A stretch of DNA of 46,901 nt from Acidobacteriota bacterium (GTDB taxonomy: Bacteria; Acidobacteriota; Thermoanaerobaculia; Thermoanaerobaculales; Sulfomarinibacteraceae): contig JAHECW010000019.1 of assembly GCA_024641545.1 (NCBI GenBank), positions 1-46,901 of the forward strand, written 5' to 3'. Numbering within the stretch: the stretch's first letter is position 1; each line of letters begins with the position of its first letter. The notes under the pieces are model-generated. The model saw nothing but the letters and a program-made list of their open reading frames with translations. It was not told the DNA's origin and ran no database searches. Positions 32,178-41,077 of this stretch are shown one piece after another. Position numbers and translations under genes: made by a program.

Positions 32178-33928
32178 TCGCCGCGCTTCACCCGCGAACC
32201 GGTGCCCCGGGCCAGGGTGGTGTAGCGATCGACGGCGACGCCGGTCCACGCCTCCACCGTCCCGTCAGGCCAGTGCGCCTCGACCCGGTCGACCGCCGCG
32301 CCGTCCGCCAGCCCCACGAGCAGCCGGGGATCGTTGGCGGAGGCGTAGCCGCCGTCGGTGCGGACCCGTCGCCAGAGGACGGGACTGCCCTTGCGGTGGA
32401 TGCCGACCCAGGCGCCGATCTGGTCCCTCGGGGGCGCGCCGGCGACCAACCGGAGCCCGATCCAGTGGTTGGCGCTGCCGAGGTTGTTGATGAGCAGACG
32501 CGCCCGTCCGTTGCAGTTCTCGAGCAGCACATCGGTGTCGCCGTCGTTGTCGACGTCACCGAAGGCGAGGCCTCGGGTGACCTCGGACAGCTCGAAGACC
32601 GAGCCCGCAGTGTCGCTCACGTCGCGGAAGCGGTTGGAACCGACGTTGCGAAACAGCTGGTTGGGCTGCCGCATCGGGAACGGGTCGTTCTGCCGGGCCA
32701 GGGCTTCGATGACGAAGACGTCGCCGCTCGCCGTCATGAGATCGAGCAGACCGTCGTTGTCGTAGTCGAAGAAACGAACTCCCCAGCTCGTCCGGCCGAC
32801 GCTCGGGGGGCCGAGCCCGCTGGCGGTGGTCCGGTCGTCGAAGACGCCGGTTCCGTCGTTGATGTAGAGGGTGTTGGTCTGGTAGCCGAGGTGGGTCATG
32901 AAGAGGTCTTCGTCGCCGTCGCGGTCGTAGTCGGCGGCGTCCACCCCCATGCTCGACTCGGAACGCCCGTCCGCATTGACCGCCGTGCCCCCGAACAGCC
33001 CGTCATTGGCAAAGGTGCCGTCGCCCTGGTTGATCCACATGTGGTTCGGCAGCATGTCGTTCGCGACATACACATCCATCCAACCGTCGAGGTTGAAATC
33101 GGCGGCCATGACACCGAGGGCCTTGCCGGCTTCGTGCCGGACCCCGGCCTTGAGCGACCGGTCCTCGAAGGTGCCGTCGCCCCGGTTGCGGTAGAGCCGG
33201 TTGGTGACGGCGCCGTAGGCCTCGGGTGCGCAGTAACCGGGGATTCCGGAGGGCAGCCGGCAGATGCCGTGCTTCTCGAAGGTGAAGTCGAGATAGCAGC
33301 CGACAAAGAGGTCGAGAAGACCGTCGCGGTCGAAGTCGAGGAACGTGGCGCCCGAGTTCCAACGGGGATCGTCGATGCCGGCGGCCGCGATCACCTCCTC
33401 GAAGGTGCCGTCGCCCCGGTTCCGCCAGAGCTGGTTGGGGCCGAAGTTGGTGAGGAAGATGTCGACCCAACCGTCGTTGTCGTAGTCCGCGACCGCGACA
33501 CCGACGCCGTAGCCGTCGGCCCGGATCCCGGAGGCTTCGGTGACATCGGTGAAGGTGAGAACCCGGGTGCCGTCCTGCGCGATCTTCAGATCGTTGCGGT
33601 AGAGACGATCGCGCAGCGGATGGCCCGCCTGCGGCGGGGAGATCGCGTCGCCGACGCTCTTCCCGGGGCCGAGCATCGTGCCCTGAATCAGGTAGAGGTC
33701 GAGATCGCCGTCGTTGTCGTAGTCCAGCATGCCGCAGCCGGGTCCGCTGATCTCGACGATGTAGAACTCGCCGGAAACACCGGCGAAATGCACGAAGTCG
33801 ACCCCGAGCTCCTCGGCGCGATCCTCGAAGATGTCACGCGCGGCGGCCGGCGCTTCGGCCGGCGCGGCGCAGGGTGCGACCACCAGGATCAGGAGCAGCA
33901 GCCAGACGGCTTCACACCGGCTCGCCAT
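32174..33928 (-). CDS. CRTAC1-family FG-GAP/VCBS protein with ASPIC/UnbV domain
   Basis: A 584-residue exported protein. I chose the ATG at 33928, which starts a good signal peptide (MASRCEAVWLLLLILVVAPCAAPA); an ATG at 33979 is also possible. Many FG-GAP/VCBS repeats with calcium-binding D-x-D/N-x-D-G loops are visible, for example DYDNDGDLDLYL, DYDNDGWVDIFL, DFDRDGLLDLFV, DYDRDGDEDLFM and DVDNDGDTDVLL, separated by N-x-LYRNRGDGTFED strands, forming a seven-bladed propeller. The final 100 residues (from ANHWIGLRLV) are the ASPIC/UnbV domain of unknown function. It is translationally coupled to the TPR gene. Role is probably calcium-dependent surface adhesion or ligand binding, not experimentally defined for this family. 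Confidence 0.9.
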   Translation of the reverse strand: MASRCEAVWLLLLILVVAPCAAPAEAPAAARDIFEDRAEELGVDFVHFAGVSGEFYIVEISGPGCGMLDYDNDGDLDLYLIQGTMLGPGKSVGDAISPPQAGHPLRDRLYRNDLKIAQDGTRVLTFTDVTEASGIRADGYGVGVAVADYDNDGWVDIFLTNFGPNQLWRNRGDGTFEEVIAAAGIDDPRWNSGATFLDFDRDGLLDLFVGCYLDFTFEKHGICRLPSGIPGYCAPEAYGAVTNRLYRNRGDGTFEDRSLKAGVRHEAGKALGVMAADFNLDGWMDVYVANDMLPNHMWINQGDGTFANDGLFGGTAVNADGRSESSMGVDAADYDRDGDEDLFMTHLGYQTNTLYINDGTGVFDDRTTASGLGPPSVGRTSWGVRFFDYDNDGLLDLMTASGDVFVIEALARQNDPFPMRQPNQLFRNVGSNRFRDVSDTAGSVFELSEVTRGLAFGDVDNDGDTDVLLENCNGRARLLINNLGSANHWIGLRLVAGAPPRDQIGAWVGIHRKGSPVLWRRVRTDGGYASANDPRLLVGLADGAAVDRVEAHWPDGTVEAWTGVAVDRYTTLARGTGSRVKRGE

Positions 33929-34129
33929 TCCGGCCCCCCGTCCCGCCGTGGTGTCGCTGTTCGCGAGATCAAACCTCATATCTGCCGCCGGATCCTGGAG
34001 TTTCCCGTCGATGCTAGCACACGGATCGACCGTGTGCGGCGGTATCCTGACGGGTGCCGGAAGTGGCTCGAACGAATCGCCGGCGCAGGACTCGAGAATT
34101 TCAGGAACCTTTGACCGAGAGGAGAACCG

Positions 34130-36127
34130 ATGACCCGCACCGACGTTGTCCGCACGTTGAAAGTTCCCGCCCTGCTTCTGACCCTGCTCGCGCTCGCCGC
34201 CCCGGGTGCGGCTCAGAACCAGGATGCGCCGACGGCCGTTTCGCCGACGACGACGTACCCGGATCTGCCGAGCGAGACACCCGCCGTCTTCACGCCCACC
34301 TTCGACGGCTTCGACCACGTCCGGCGCGAGGTGATGATTCCGATGCGCGACGGGGTCAGGCTGCACACGGTGATCCTGGTGCCGAAGGGCGCCGCCGGCG
34401 CGCCGATGCTGCTCACCCGCACGCCCTACGACGCCACTGCACTGACCTCGCACACAAAGAGCTCGCACCTCGGCTCGGCCCTCGCCGGGTACGACAACGC
34501 CGTTGACGTCATCGTCGACGGCGGCTACATCCGGGTCGTCCAGGACATCCGCGGCAAGTACGGCTCCGAGGGCGACTACGTGATGAACCGGCCGCTGCGC
34601 GGACCCCAGAACCCGACCCCGGTCGACCACGCCACCGACACCTGGGACACCATCGAGTGGCTGGTGACAAACGTTCCGGAGAGCAACGGCAGGGTCGGCA
34701 TCCTCGGCATTTCCTACGACGGCTTTCTGACCCTGATGGCGCTCGTCGACCCGCACCCGGCGCTCAAGGTGGCGGTGCCCATGAACCCCATGGTCGACGG
34801 CTGGATCGGCGACGACTGGTTCCACTACGGCGCCTTCCGGCAACAGGGCATGGACTATTTCTACGAGCAGGAGGCGACCCGGAAGAACGAGGTGGAGTGG
34901 TGGACGAGCCACTTCGACGACTACGACATGTTCATGGCGGCGGGCTCCGCCGGCGAGCTCGGCCGCCGCCGCGGCCTCGAGCAGGTCGGATTCTGGCGCA
35001 AGATCCTCGAGCACCCGGCGTACGACGCGTTCTGGCGCGACCAGGCGGTCGACCGGGCGCTGGCGGCCGAGCCGCTGAAGGTGCCGGTGATGCTGGTGCA
35101 CGGCCTGTGGGACCAGGAGGACATCTACGGCGACATCGCGGTCTACAAGGCGATCGAGCCCAAGGACACCGACAACGACATGGTGTATCTGGTCATGGGC
35201 CCGTGGAACCACGGCCAGCAGATCAAGGACGGCAGCAGCCTCGGCGCGCTCGACTTCGGCAGCGACACCGCGCTCAGCTACCGGCGCGAGATCCTCGGCC
35301 CGTTCCTCGCCCGCTACCTCAAGGACGGCGCGCCCGCCGCCGATGTGCCGCCGGTGCTGGCCTTCGAGACCGGCACCAACCTCTGGCGGCGGCTCCCCGC
35401 CTGGCCGGCCGGGTGCGCCGAGGGCTGCCGGGTCCGTCCGACGCCGCTCTACCTCGGCGCCGGCCTCGGGCTCGGGTTCGCGGCACCGACCGCCGACGAC
35501 GAGACCTTCGACGAGTACATCTCGGACCCCGCCAAACCGGTGCCCTTTCGGGCCCGGCCCATCCAGCCCACCGGATATGAGGACGAAGGCCTGACCTGGC
35601 CCGAGTGGCTGGTCGACGATCAACGCGAGGCCTCCGGGCGGACCGACGTGCTGGTCTTCACCTCCGATTACCTGACCGAGCCGTTGAAGATCAGCGGCGA
35701 ACCCATCGCCAACCTCGTCGCCGCCACCAGCGGCACCGACTCCGACTGGGTGGTCAAGCTCATCGACGTCTACCCCGACCAGGTGGCGGGCCGGCCGGCC
35801 ATGGGCGGGTACCAGCTGATGGTCTCGGCCGACATCTTCCGCGGCCGCTACCGCGAGAGCCTGGAGCGGGCGGCGCCGGTCGCGGCCGGCGAGCCGCTGC
35901 TCTACCGCTTCGCCCTGCCGACCGCCAACCACGTCTTCCTGCCCGGCCACCGCATCATGGTGCAGGTCCAGTCGAGCTGGTTCCCGCTCTACGACCGCAA
36001 CCCCCAGACCTTCGTGCCCAGCATCTTCTGGGCCGAGCCGGGGGACTACAAGAAAGCCACGCAGCGCGTTTACCACTCACCCGGCCGGGAGAGCTTCATC
36101 GAGCTGCCGCTGGTGGTGGCCGACTGA
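34130..36127 (+). CDS. Exported alpha-amino acid ester hydrolase/glutaryl-7-ACA acylase-like S15 hydrolase
   Basis: A 665-residue CocE/NonD hydrolase closest in length and motifs to alpha-amino acid ester hydrolases. ATG at 34130 has GAGGAG upstream; the signal peptide is VPALLLTLLALAAPGAAQ. The triad is visible as S195 in GISYDGF, D328 in HGLWDQED and H361 in GPWNHG, and Y100 of RTPYD is the likely oxyanion tyrosine. The positions and local motifs agree with the Acetobacter enzyme family. The C-terminal 200 residues form the jelly-roll with DWVVKLIDVYPD and FLPGHRIMVQVQSSWFPLYDRN. It probably hydrolyses amino acid esters, amides or peptides outside the cytoplasm. It is divergent from the CRTAC1 gene and transcribed alone. 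Confidence 0.92.
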   Translation: MTRTDVVRTLKVPALLLTLLALAAPGAAQNQDAPTAVSPTTTYPDLPSETPAVFTPTFDGFDHVRREVMIPMRDGVRLHTVILVPKGAAGAPMLLTRTPYDATALTSHTKSSHLGSALAGYDNAVDVIVDGGYIRVVQDIRGKYGSEGDYVMNRPLRGPQNPTPVDHATDTWDTIEWLVTNVPESNGRVGILGISYDGFLTLMALVDPHPALKVAVPMNPMVDGWIGDDWFHYGAFRQQGMDYFYEQEATRKNEVEWWTSHFDDYDMFMAAGSAGELGRRRGLEQVGFWRKILEHPAYDAFWRDQAVDRALAAEPLKVPVMLVHGLWDQEDIYGDIAVYKAIEPKDTDNDMVYLVMGPWNHGQQIKDGSSLGALDFGSDTALSYRREILGPFLARYLKDGAPAADVPPVLAFETGTNLWRRLPAWPAGCAEGCRVRPTPLYLGAGLGLGFAAPTADDETFDEYISDPAKPVPFRARPIQPTGYEDEGLTWPEWLVDDQREASGRTDVLVFTSDYLTEPLKISGEPIANLVAATSGTDSDWVVKLIDVYPDQVAGRPAMGGYQLMVSADIFRGRYRESLERAAPVAAGEPLLYRFALPTANHVFLPGHRIMVQVQSSWFPLYDRNPQTFVPSIFWAEPGDYKKATQRVYHSPGRESFIELPLVVAD

Positions 36128-36417
36128 TCGGGCAGGCTCCGATCAGGAGCGGCGAGTCACCCGGGTGACGGTCGTGTGGCGGTCAGACGGGCTCCTCAGC
36201 CCGAGGTCGCATTTTCCGTCAGCAAAAAACAAACCGCCTTCGGCCAGAATCCACGGCGCTCTCGGCATGCAGTGAACCTTCGAGAACCACGACACCACAG
36301 GATCGTCTGAGTCGTCTGTCCTGAGGAACCTTCTCCCGGAACCTTTTTCCTTGCTAATCGCAGAAGACGCGCTCACACTCTGCTCCACTTGCGACGACGT
36401 TATCGAAGGAGGTGCGT
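36128..36417. other. Intergenic region with palindrome, hairpin and promoter candidate
   Basis: 290 bp without a supported gene. It contains a perfect 14-bp palindrome GTCACCCGGGTGAC (36156-36169), a hairpin CGGGCT-CCTC-AGCCCG (36188-36203) followed a few bases later by TTTT, which may end transcription of the S15 hydrolase, and a TGCTAATCG promoter-like element at 36352. It is less GC-rich than its flanks. Confidence 0.4.
36352..36360 (+). promoter_or_regulatory. Candidate extended -10 element (TGCTAATCG) before the modular surface protein gene
   Basis: TGC-TAATCG lies 66 bp before the ATG at 36418, preceded by a CTTTTTCC tract. It is the least exact of the four TGCTA elements in the window but closest to the TATAAT consensus core. 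Confidence 0.35.
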
Positions 36418-39400
36418 ATGCGTTTGCGTAACTCGTGTCCGATAGCCGTGGTAGTCGTCATGCTCCTGGTCGCGACCGTGGCGACGTCAGAGGAGCCAAA
36501 TAAAAAACCGTGGCGGGCTGCGTTCGATCCGGAGGGAGTGAGCACCGAGGGTACGCCACTCCCGGATTCGATCGATGCCACATATTTTCAGGAGAGCTTC
36601 GACGGTGCCCTGTTTCCACCTGCCGGCTGGACCGAGGTAATCGTCAACGACCCGGGCACCGATCCCGACTGGTCCCAGGTCGCGAGCGGAACCTACCCGA
36701 CGATTGCGCCGTACTCCGGGCCCGCGATGGCCAAGTTCAACTCGTACAACTGCCCCAACCTGGCCTCGGCGCGCCTGTCGACACCAGTGCTCGACATGAC
36801 CAGTGTGGTCGGTCCGAGCCTCCACTTCTGGATGTCGCACGACACCGGATACACCACCAATGCCGACCGCATCACCGTCCAGATCTCCACTGACGGCGGA
36901 ACCACCTGGCCGGTGGACGCCGGCACGTTCAACCGCTACGACGCGACGTGCACCACGCCCTGCTGGCGGGAGCACATCGTGGACCTGACGCCCTTCGTGG
37001 GGTTGTCCACCGTGAGCGTCGGGTTCCTTGGCGTCTCGACCTACGGCAACAATTTCTACCTGGACCTCGTCAGTGTGCGGGTCTCGGGCCCAGACCTCAC
37101 CACGTCGACCAAGACGGCGCCAAGCACGGTAGCGGTCGGGGATGAGATGACCTACACCGTGCAGGTCGTGAACTCCGGTGACATGGCTGCCACAGGAGCG
37201 ACCATGGTTGATGTTCTCCCCGGCGGGACGACCTATGTGCCGTCGTCGGTGGGTTGCGACCTCGGGATGTGTTCGTACAATGTCGGGCTCAACCAGGTGG
37301 AATGGGCCTACGACCTGCCCGCCGGCACGACCGCGACGATCACCTTTGACGTCGACACGGACGCGGTGGCCTGCGGCACCATCACGAACACCGCTACCAT
37401 AGACAGCGTCGGCCTGATCGGCGGCGCCGTGAACCGGGCGGTCGAGACCACCGCCGTCGCCACCCTGCCGGTCCTCACCGAAGGCTTCGAGGACGTCACC
37501 TTCCCGCCCGTCGGCTGGGGCCAGGAGGCGCTCCCGCCGAACACGACCAACCTCTGGAATCGGGTGACGGCGGGCACCAACCCCACCATCGCGCCCCACG
37601 GCGGCGGCGCCATGGCGCAGTGGAACAGCTACAACTTCTCCACCGCTGGCAACGCGACCCGGCTCTACACGCCGGACGTCGACCTCTACGGGCTGACCTC
37701 GCCCTATCTCCGCTTCTGGATGTCGCACGACTCGGCCTATCCGGAGTACGACGACCGGGTCCAGGTGCAGGCGTCGACCGACGGCGGAATGTCCTGGGAT
37801 GACCTCGGTGGCCCGATCTCCCGCTACGACGCGGGATGCGGGGCCGGTTGCTGGCAACGCCACGCCGTCGATCTCAGCGCCTACATCGGAATGTCGGGCG
37901 TCAGGCTCGGCCTGGTGGCCATCACCGAGTTCGGCAACAACATCTTCGTCGACGACGTGTCGGTGGGCGATCCCTGGTACCCCTGCCCGCACGTGCTCCT
38001 CGACCCCGACTATGCCGTCGCGGGGTGCAACGGAGACATCTTCAACTACCCGCTGACGGTCGAGAACAACTTCACCGCCACCGACACCCTCGACATCACC
38101 GGCACCGCGACCTGGCCGACGACGGTCGATCCGGCCAGCTTCACGCTGTCGCCGGGGCAGGCGGACGACGCCATCGCCTCGGTCTACATCAACTGGGCCG
38201 TGCCCAGGGGCGAGTCCGACGTCGCGTCGCTTCTCGTCACCGGCCAGACCAGCGGGCTGACCGACCCGGCCGCCATCAGCACCTTCAACTACCTGGCGGC
38301 GACCTACACCGACTACGCCGACGTGCCGACAGCTCCGACAGGACTGCGTACCCGCGACCACTCGGTGGTCTACTACAACGGCAGGCTCTACAAGTTCGGC
38401 GGCACCGACGGCACGGTACGAAACCTGACCGGGGTGTACGACATCGCCACCAACACCTGGTCCACCGCCGACAACATGCCCGCGGCGCGCCAGATGCTCG
38501 ACTGCGTCGAGATCGGCGGCAAGATCTACTGTGCGGGCGGCTACACCACGTCGTCGCAGAACACCCTGTACATCTTCGACCCGGCGGCGGCGGCCGGCAG
38601 CCAGTGGACCACCGGCGCCACCCTGCCGGCTTCCAGATCCGGATACGCGGGCGTTGCCCTGGGCGGGAAGTACTACGTCCTCGGCGGCTATACCACCGCC
38701 ATCACCGCCACCTGCATCGTCTACGACCCGGTGGCGAACTCCTGGAGCAACCTCCCGAACATGGAGGTCCCCCGGCGGTACCCGCTGGCGGGAGTGATCG
38801 GAGGCAAGATCGTCGTCGCCGGCGGCCTGGCGACCACGATCTCCACCCCGTCGACCCAGGCTTACGATCCGATGACCAACACCTGGTCGCCGCGGGCCCC
38901 GATCCCGTTCGGCGGCTGGCTGCGCTCCGCCGACGGCGTGCTCGACGACCGCTTCCTGCTCATCGTCGGCGGCTACACCGCCGACTCGACGGCTTCAACC
39001 TATGTGATCGCCTACGACGGACTCCTGGACGTGTGGATGCCGCCGCAGGTCTTCTCGCCCCACTCCATCTACTCGACGGAGGGGGACACGGACGGCGCCG
39101 GCAACTTCTGGGTCGTCTCCGGACGGCTGTACGAGGGCGCGGCCTTCAGCTACGGCCGGTACACCTATACGGCAACTGGTTGCCCGTCGTGCGCTCCCGC
39201 GTTCAACCCCGACTTCACCGCCGACCCGCCGGTGGCTGCGCCCGGACAGGAGATCACCTTCACCGCCTCCTCGGAGGGGTCAGCGCCCTTCGAGTTCAGC
39301 TGGGACTTCGGTGACATGAGCAGCGCGACCGGCCAGGTCGTCTCCCACTCCTACCCCCTGGACGGCACCTTCACGGTGACCCTGACCGTCACCAACTGCG

Positions 39401-40689
39401 ACGGCGCGAGCACCGCCGGAATCACCCACGACATCGAGGTCACCCCGGTGGCCGACCTGTCCGTGTTCAAGACCGACGGCGTGACCCAGGTGGCCCCGGG
39501 CGACCCGGTCACATACGACATCACCGTGTCCAACGCAGGCCCATCCGACGTCACCGGCGCCCGGGTGATCGACTTCTTCCCGGCTGACCTGCTCGGCGTG
39601 ACCTGGACCTGCGCCCCGTCCGGAACCGGAACCTGCACCCCGTCCGGCGCCGGAAACATCGACGACATGGCGGGTATCCCGTCCGGAGAGTCGGTGGTCT
39701 ACACCGCCACCGCGACCGTCGACACCGACGCCGAAGGGGTGCTGATCGATGGACGCTCGTCCCTGGTCAACACCGCCAACGTGTACCCGGCCGCCGGAGT
39801 AGGTGACCCCGACCTGACCAACAACAGCTCCACCGACATCGACGACATCGGCCTGGTGGCCGACATCGGCATCGTCAAGGACGACGGGGTAACCGAGGTC
39901 ACGGCGGGATCGCCGGTGACCTACGCCATCACGGTGCTCAATGCCGGTCCCAACGACGTCGCTGCCGCCATCGTCACCGACGCCTTCCCGGCCTCCATCA
40001 CCGGTGTGACCTGGACCTGCGTCGGTTCCGGCGGCGGTGTGTGCGCCCCGGCCGGCGCCGGCAACCTGGTCGACATCGCCAACCTGCCCTTCGGCGGCGC
40101 GGTGGTCTACACCGCGACCGGCACGGTCAGCCCGGCGGCCACCGGCACCATCGACAACACCGCAACCGTCACGGTCACCGGCGCCACCGACCCGAACCTG
40201 GCCAACAACAGCTCCACCGACAGCGACACGGTGATCGCGGAGGTCGACCTCGCCATCAGCAAGACCGACCACGCGTGCTACGTGCTGCCGGGTGGGAGCA
40301 CCACCTACACCATCACCGCGACCAACTCCGGTCCGGCGTCGGCGGTCGGAGCGACGGTGATCGACACCTTCCCGGCTGACGTCACCACCGTGAGCTGGAC
40401 CTGCGCCGCCTCGGGTGGGGCCGTCTGCACCGCCAGCGGCAGCGGCAACATCAACGACACCGTGACCGTGCCCGCGGGCGGCATGCTGGTCTACACCGCC
40501 ACCGCAACCGTGGACGCCATGGCCACCGGCTACCTGGTCAACACGGCGACGGTGGACCCGGCCATGGGCGTCTTCGACACCGATCTGACCAACAACGAAT
40601 CGACCGACACCAACGCCCTCGAGCTGCCGGTGTTCTGCGACGGCTTCGAGAGCGGCACCACCGGCGCCTGGTCGTCGGTTCTGCCGTGA
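36418..40689 (+). CDS. Large modular secreted surface protein (choice-of-anchor J, DUF11, Kelch, PKD)
   Basis: A 1423-residue protein. ATG at 36418 is 5 bases after AAGGAGG and opens a signal peptide (CPIAVVVVMLLVATVATS). Approximate layout: choice-of-anchor J-like domain 55-225 (HFWMSHDTGY, YGNNFYLD), DUF11 repeat 228-345, second anchor J domain 350-520 (RFWMSHDSAY, FGNNIFVD), an Ig-like linker, a Kelch propeller 640-920 (YKFGGTDGTV, VLGGYTTAI, VAGGLATTI), a PKD domain 930-1010 (FSWDFGDMSSATGQVVSHSYP), and three DUF11 repeats 1011-1140, 1146-1270 and 1275-1397. The tail FCDGFESGTTGAWSSV resembles a recurring C-terminal tail of secreted proteins in related genomes. It is likely displayed at or released from the surface; ligand unknown. 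The DUF11 repeats are similar enough at the DNA level to recombine. Confidence 0.92.
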   Translation: MRLRNSCPIAVVVVMLLVATVATSEEPNKKPWRAAFDPEGVSTEGTPLPDSIDATYFQESFDGALFPPAGWTEVIVNDPGTDPDWSQVASGTYPTIAPYSGPAMAKFNSYNCPNLASARLSTPVLDMTSVVGPSLHFWMSHDTGYTTNADRITVQISTDGGTTWPVDAGTFNRYDATCTTPCWREHIVDLTPFVGLSTVSVGFLGVSTYGNNFYLDLVSVRVSGPDLTTSTKTAPSTVAVGDEMTYTVQVVNSGDMAATGATMVDVLPGGTTYVPSSVGCDLGMCSYNVGLNQVEWAYDLPAGTTATITFDVDTDAVACGTITNTATIDSVGLIGGAVNRAVETTAVATLPVLTEGFEDVTFPPVGWGQEALPPNTTNLWNRVTAGTNPTIAPHGGGAMAQWNSYNFSTAGNATRLYTPDVDLYGLTSPYLRFWMSHDSAYPEYDDRVQVQASTDGGMSWDDLGGPISRYDAGCGAGCWQRHAVDLSAYIGMSGVRLGLVAITEFGNNIFVDDVSVGDPWYPCPHVLLDPDYAVAGCNGDIFNYPLTVENNFTATDTLDITGTATWPTTVDPASFTLSPGQADDAIASVYINWAVPRGESDVASLLVTGQTSGLTDPAAISTFNYLAATYTDYADVPTAPTGLRTRDHSVVYYNGRLYKFGGTDGTVRNLTGVYDIATNTWSTADNMPAARQMLDCVEIGGKIYCAGGYTTSSQNTLYIFDPAAAAGSQWTTGATLPASRSGYAGVALGGKYYVLGGYTTAITATCIVYDPVANSWSNLPNMEVPRRYPLAGVIGGKIVVAGGLATTISTPSTQAYDPMTNTWSPRAPIPFGGWLRSADGVLDDRFLLIVGGYTADSTASTYVIAYDGLLDVWMPPQVFSPHSIYSTEGDTDGAGNFWVVSGRLYEGAAFSYGRYTYTATGCPSCAPAFNPDFTADPPVAAPGQEITFTASSEGSAPFEFSWDFGDMSSATGQVVSHSYPLDGTFTVTLTVTNCDGASTAGITHDIEVTPVADLSVFKTDGVTQVAPGDPVTYDITVSNAGPSDVTGARVIDFFPADLLGVTWTCAPSGTGTCTPSGAGNIDDMAGIPSGESVVYTATATVDTDAEGVLIDGRSSLVNTANVYPAAGVGDPDLTNNSSTDIDDIGLVADIGIVKDDGVTEVTAGSPVTYAITVLNAGPNDVAAAIVTDAFPASITGVTWTCVGSGGGVCAPAGAGNLVDIANLPFGGAVVYTATGTVSPAATGTIDNTATVTVTGATDPNLANNSSTDSDTVIAEVDLAISKTDHACYVLPGGSTTYTITATNSGPASAVGATVIDTFPADVTTVSWTCAASGGAVCTASGSGNINDTVTVPAGGMLVYTATATVDAMATGYLVNTATVDPAMGVFDTDLTNNESTDTNALELPVFCDGFESGTTGAWSSVLP

Positions 40690-40738
40690 GGCATGACCCG
40701 CCGGCGACAGCGCCGGTGATCCACAACCCGTGAACGAC

Positions 40739-40769
40739 CCTCGCCCCGGCCCGGCCGGGGCGAGGTTTT
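40739..40769 (+). terminator. Intrinsic terminator of the modular surface protein gene
   Basis: A perfect 12-bp GC-rich stem CCTCGCCCCGGC/GCCGGGGCGAGG with a 3-base loop is followed directly by TTTTC, 50 bp after the stop at 40689. This is the clearest rho-independent terminator in the window. Confidence 0.85.
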
Positions 40770-40808
40770 CCCGAAACCCGATAGGTACCACTGATAGGTA
40801 CGATGATT

Positions 40809-41077
40809 GGTACCACGTATCACGATAGGTACCACGTGAGCCTCTTGCAAAAACCGTCGTTTATTGATGGTTTGTGGTCTCTGTGCCGGCGAGACGCCAG
40901 CACTACAAAGAGCTGAGATCCCTTGTAGGGCCGGCGTCTCGCCGGCCTGATGGTGGCAAGGGTCGGGAAACCTCAATGGTCATTCTTTTGAATTTTGCAA
41001 GAGGCTCACAGGTTCCTGTCCGGAAGGCAAGATCGTCGAGCGGGCGGTTCAAAACGTCACAATGTAATACGTGGTAC
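40809..41077. repeat. 269-bp nested inverted-repeat element (REP/MITE-like)
   Basis: Three inverted repeats are nested. The outer arms are GGTACCACGTATCAC (40809-40823) and its complement at 41063-41077, 14 of 15 matching. The middle arms GTGAGCCTCTTGCAAAA (40836-40852 and 40993-41009) match 17 of 17. The inner arms around GCCGGCGAGACGCC (40885-40906 and 40925-40946) match 20 of 22. Extra GGTACC copies occur at 40784 and, as GGTACG, at 40797. A 13-bp direct repeat GGTWCCTGTCCGG lies at 41011 and 41072. No transposase is encoded, so a non-autonomous element is likely. The right end carries the last codons of the dehydrogenase gene. Confidence 0.8.

Noticed and set aside
33980-36076. 700-residue N-terminal extension of the CRTAC1 frame
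   Set aside because: The extension overlaps the S15 hydrolase gene on the other strand and lacks domain similarity; the signal peptide at 33928 marks the true start.
36143-36388. 81-codon minus-strand open frame in the intergenic gap
   Set aside because: No ribosome site, no recognisable motif, and it overlaps the promoter and hairpin features.
36128-36417. Cyclic-di-GMP (GEMM) riboswitch before the surface protein gene
   Set aside because: A CAAACC-like stretch and a TTCG-loop hairpin drew attention, but the conserved core and paired helices do not line up.
40885-40946. CRISPR or intrinsic terminator at the inner palindrome
   Set aside because: There are only two inverted arms and no direct repeat-spacer array; no T tract follows, so neither interpretation holds.
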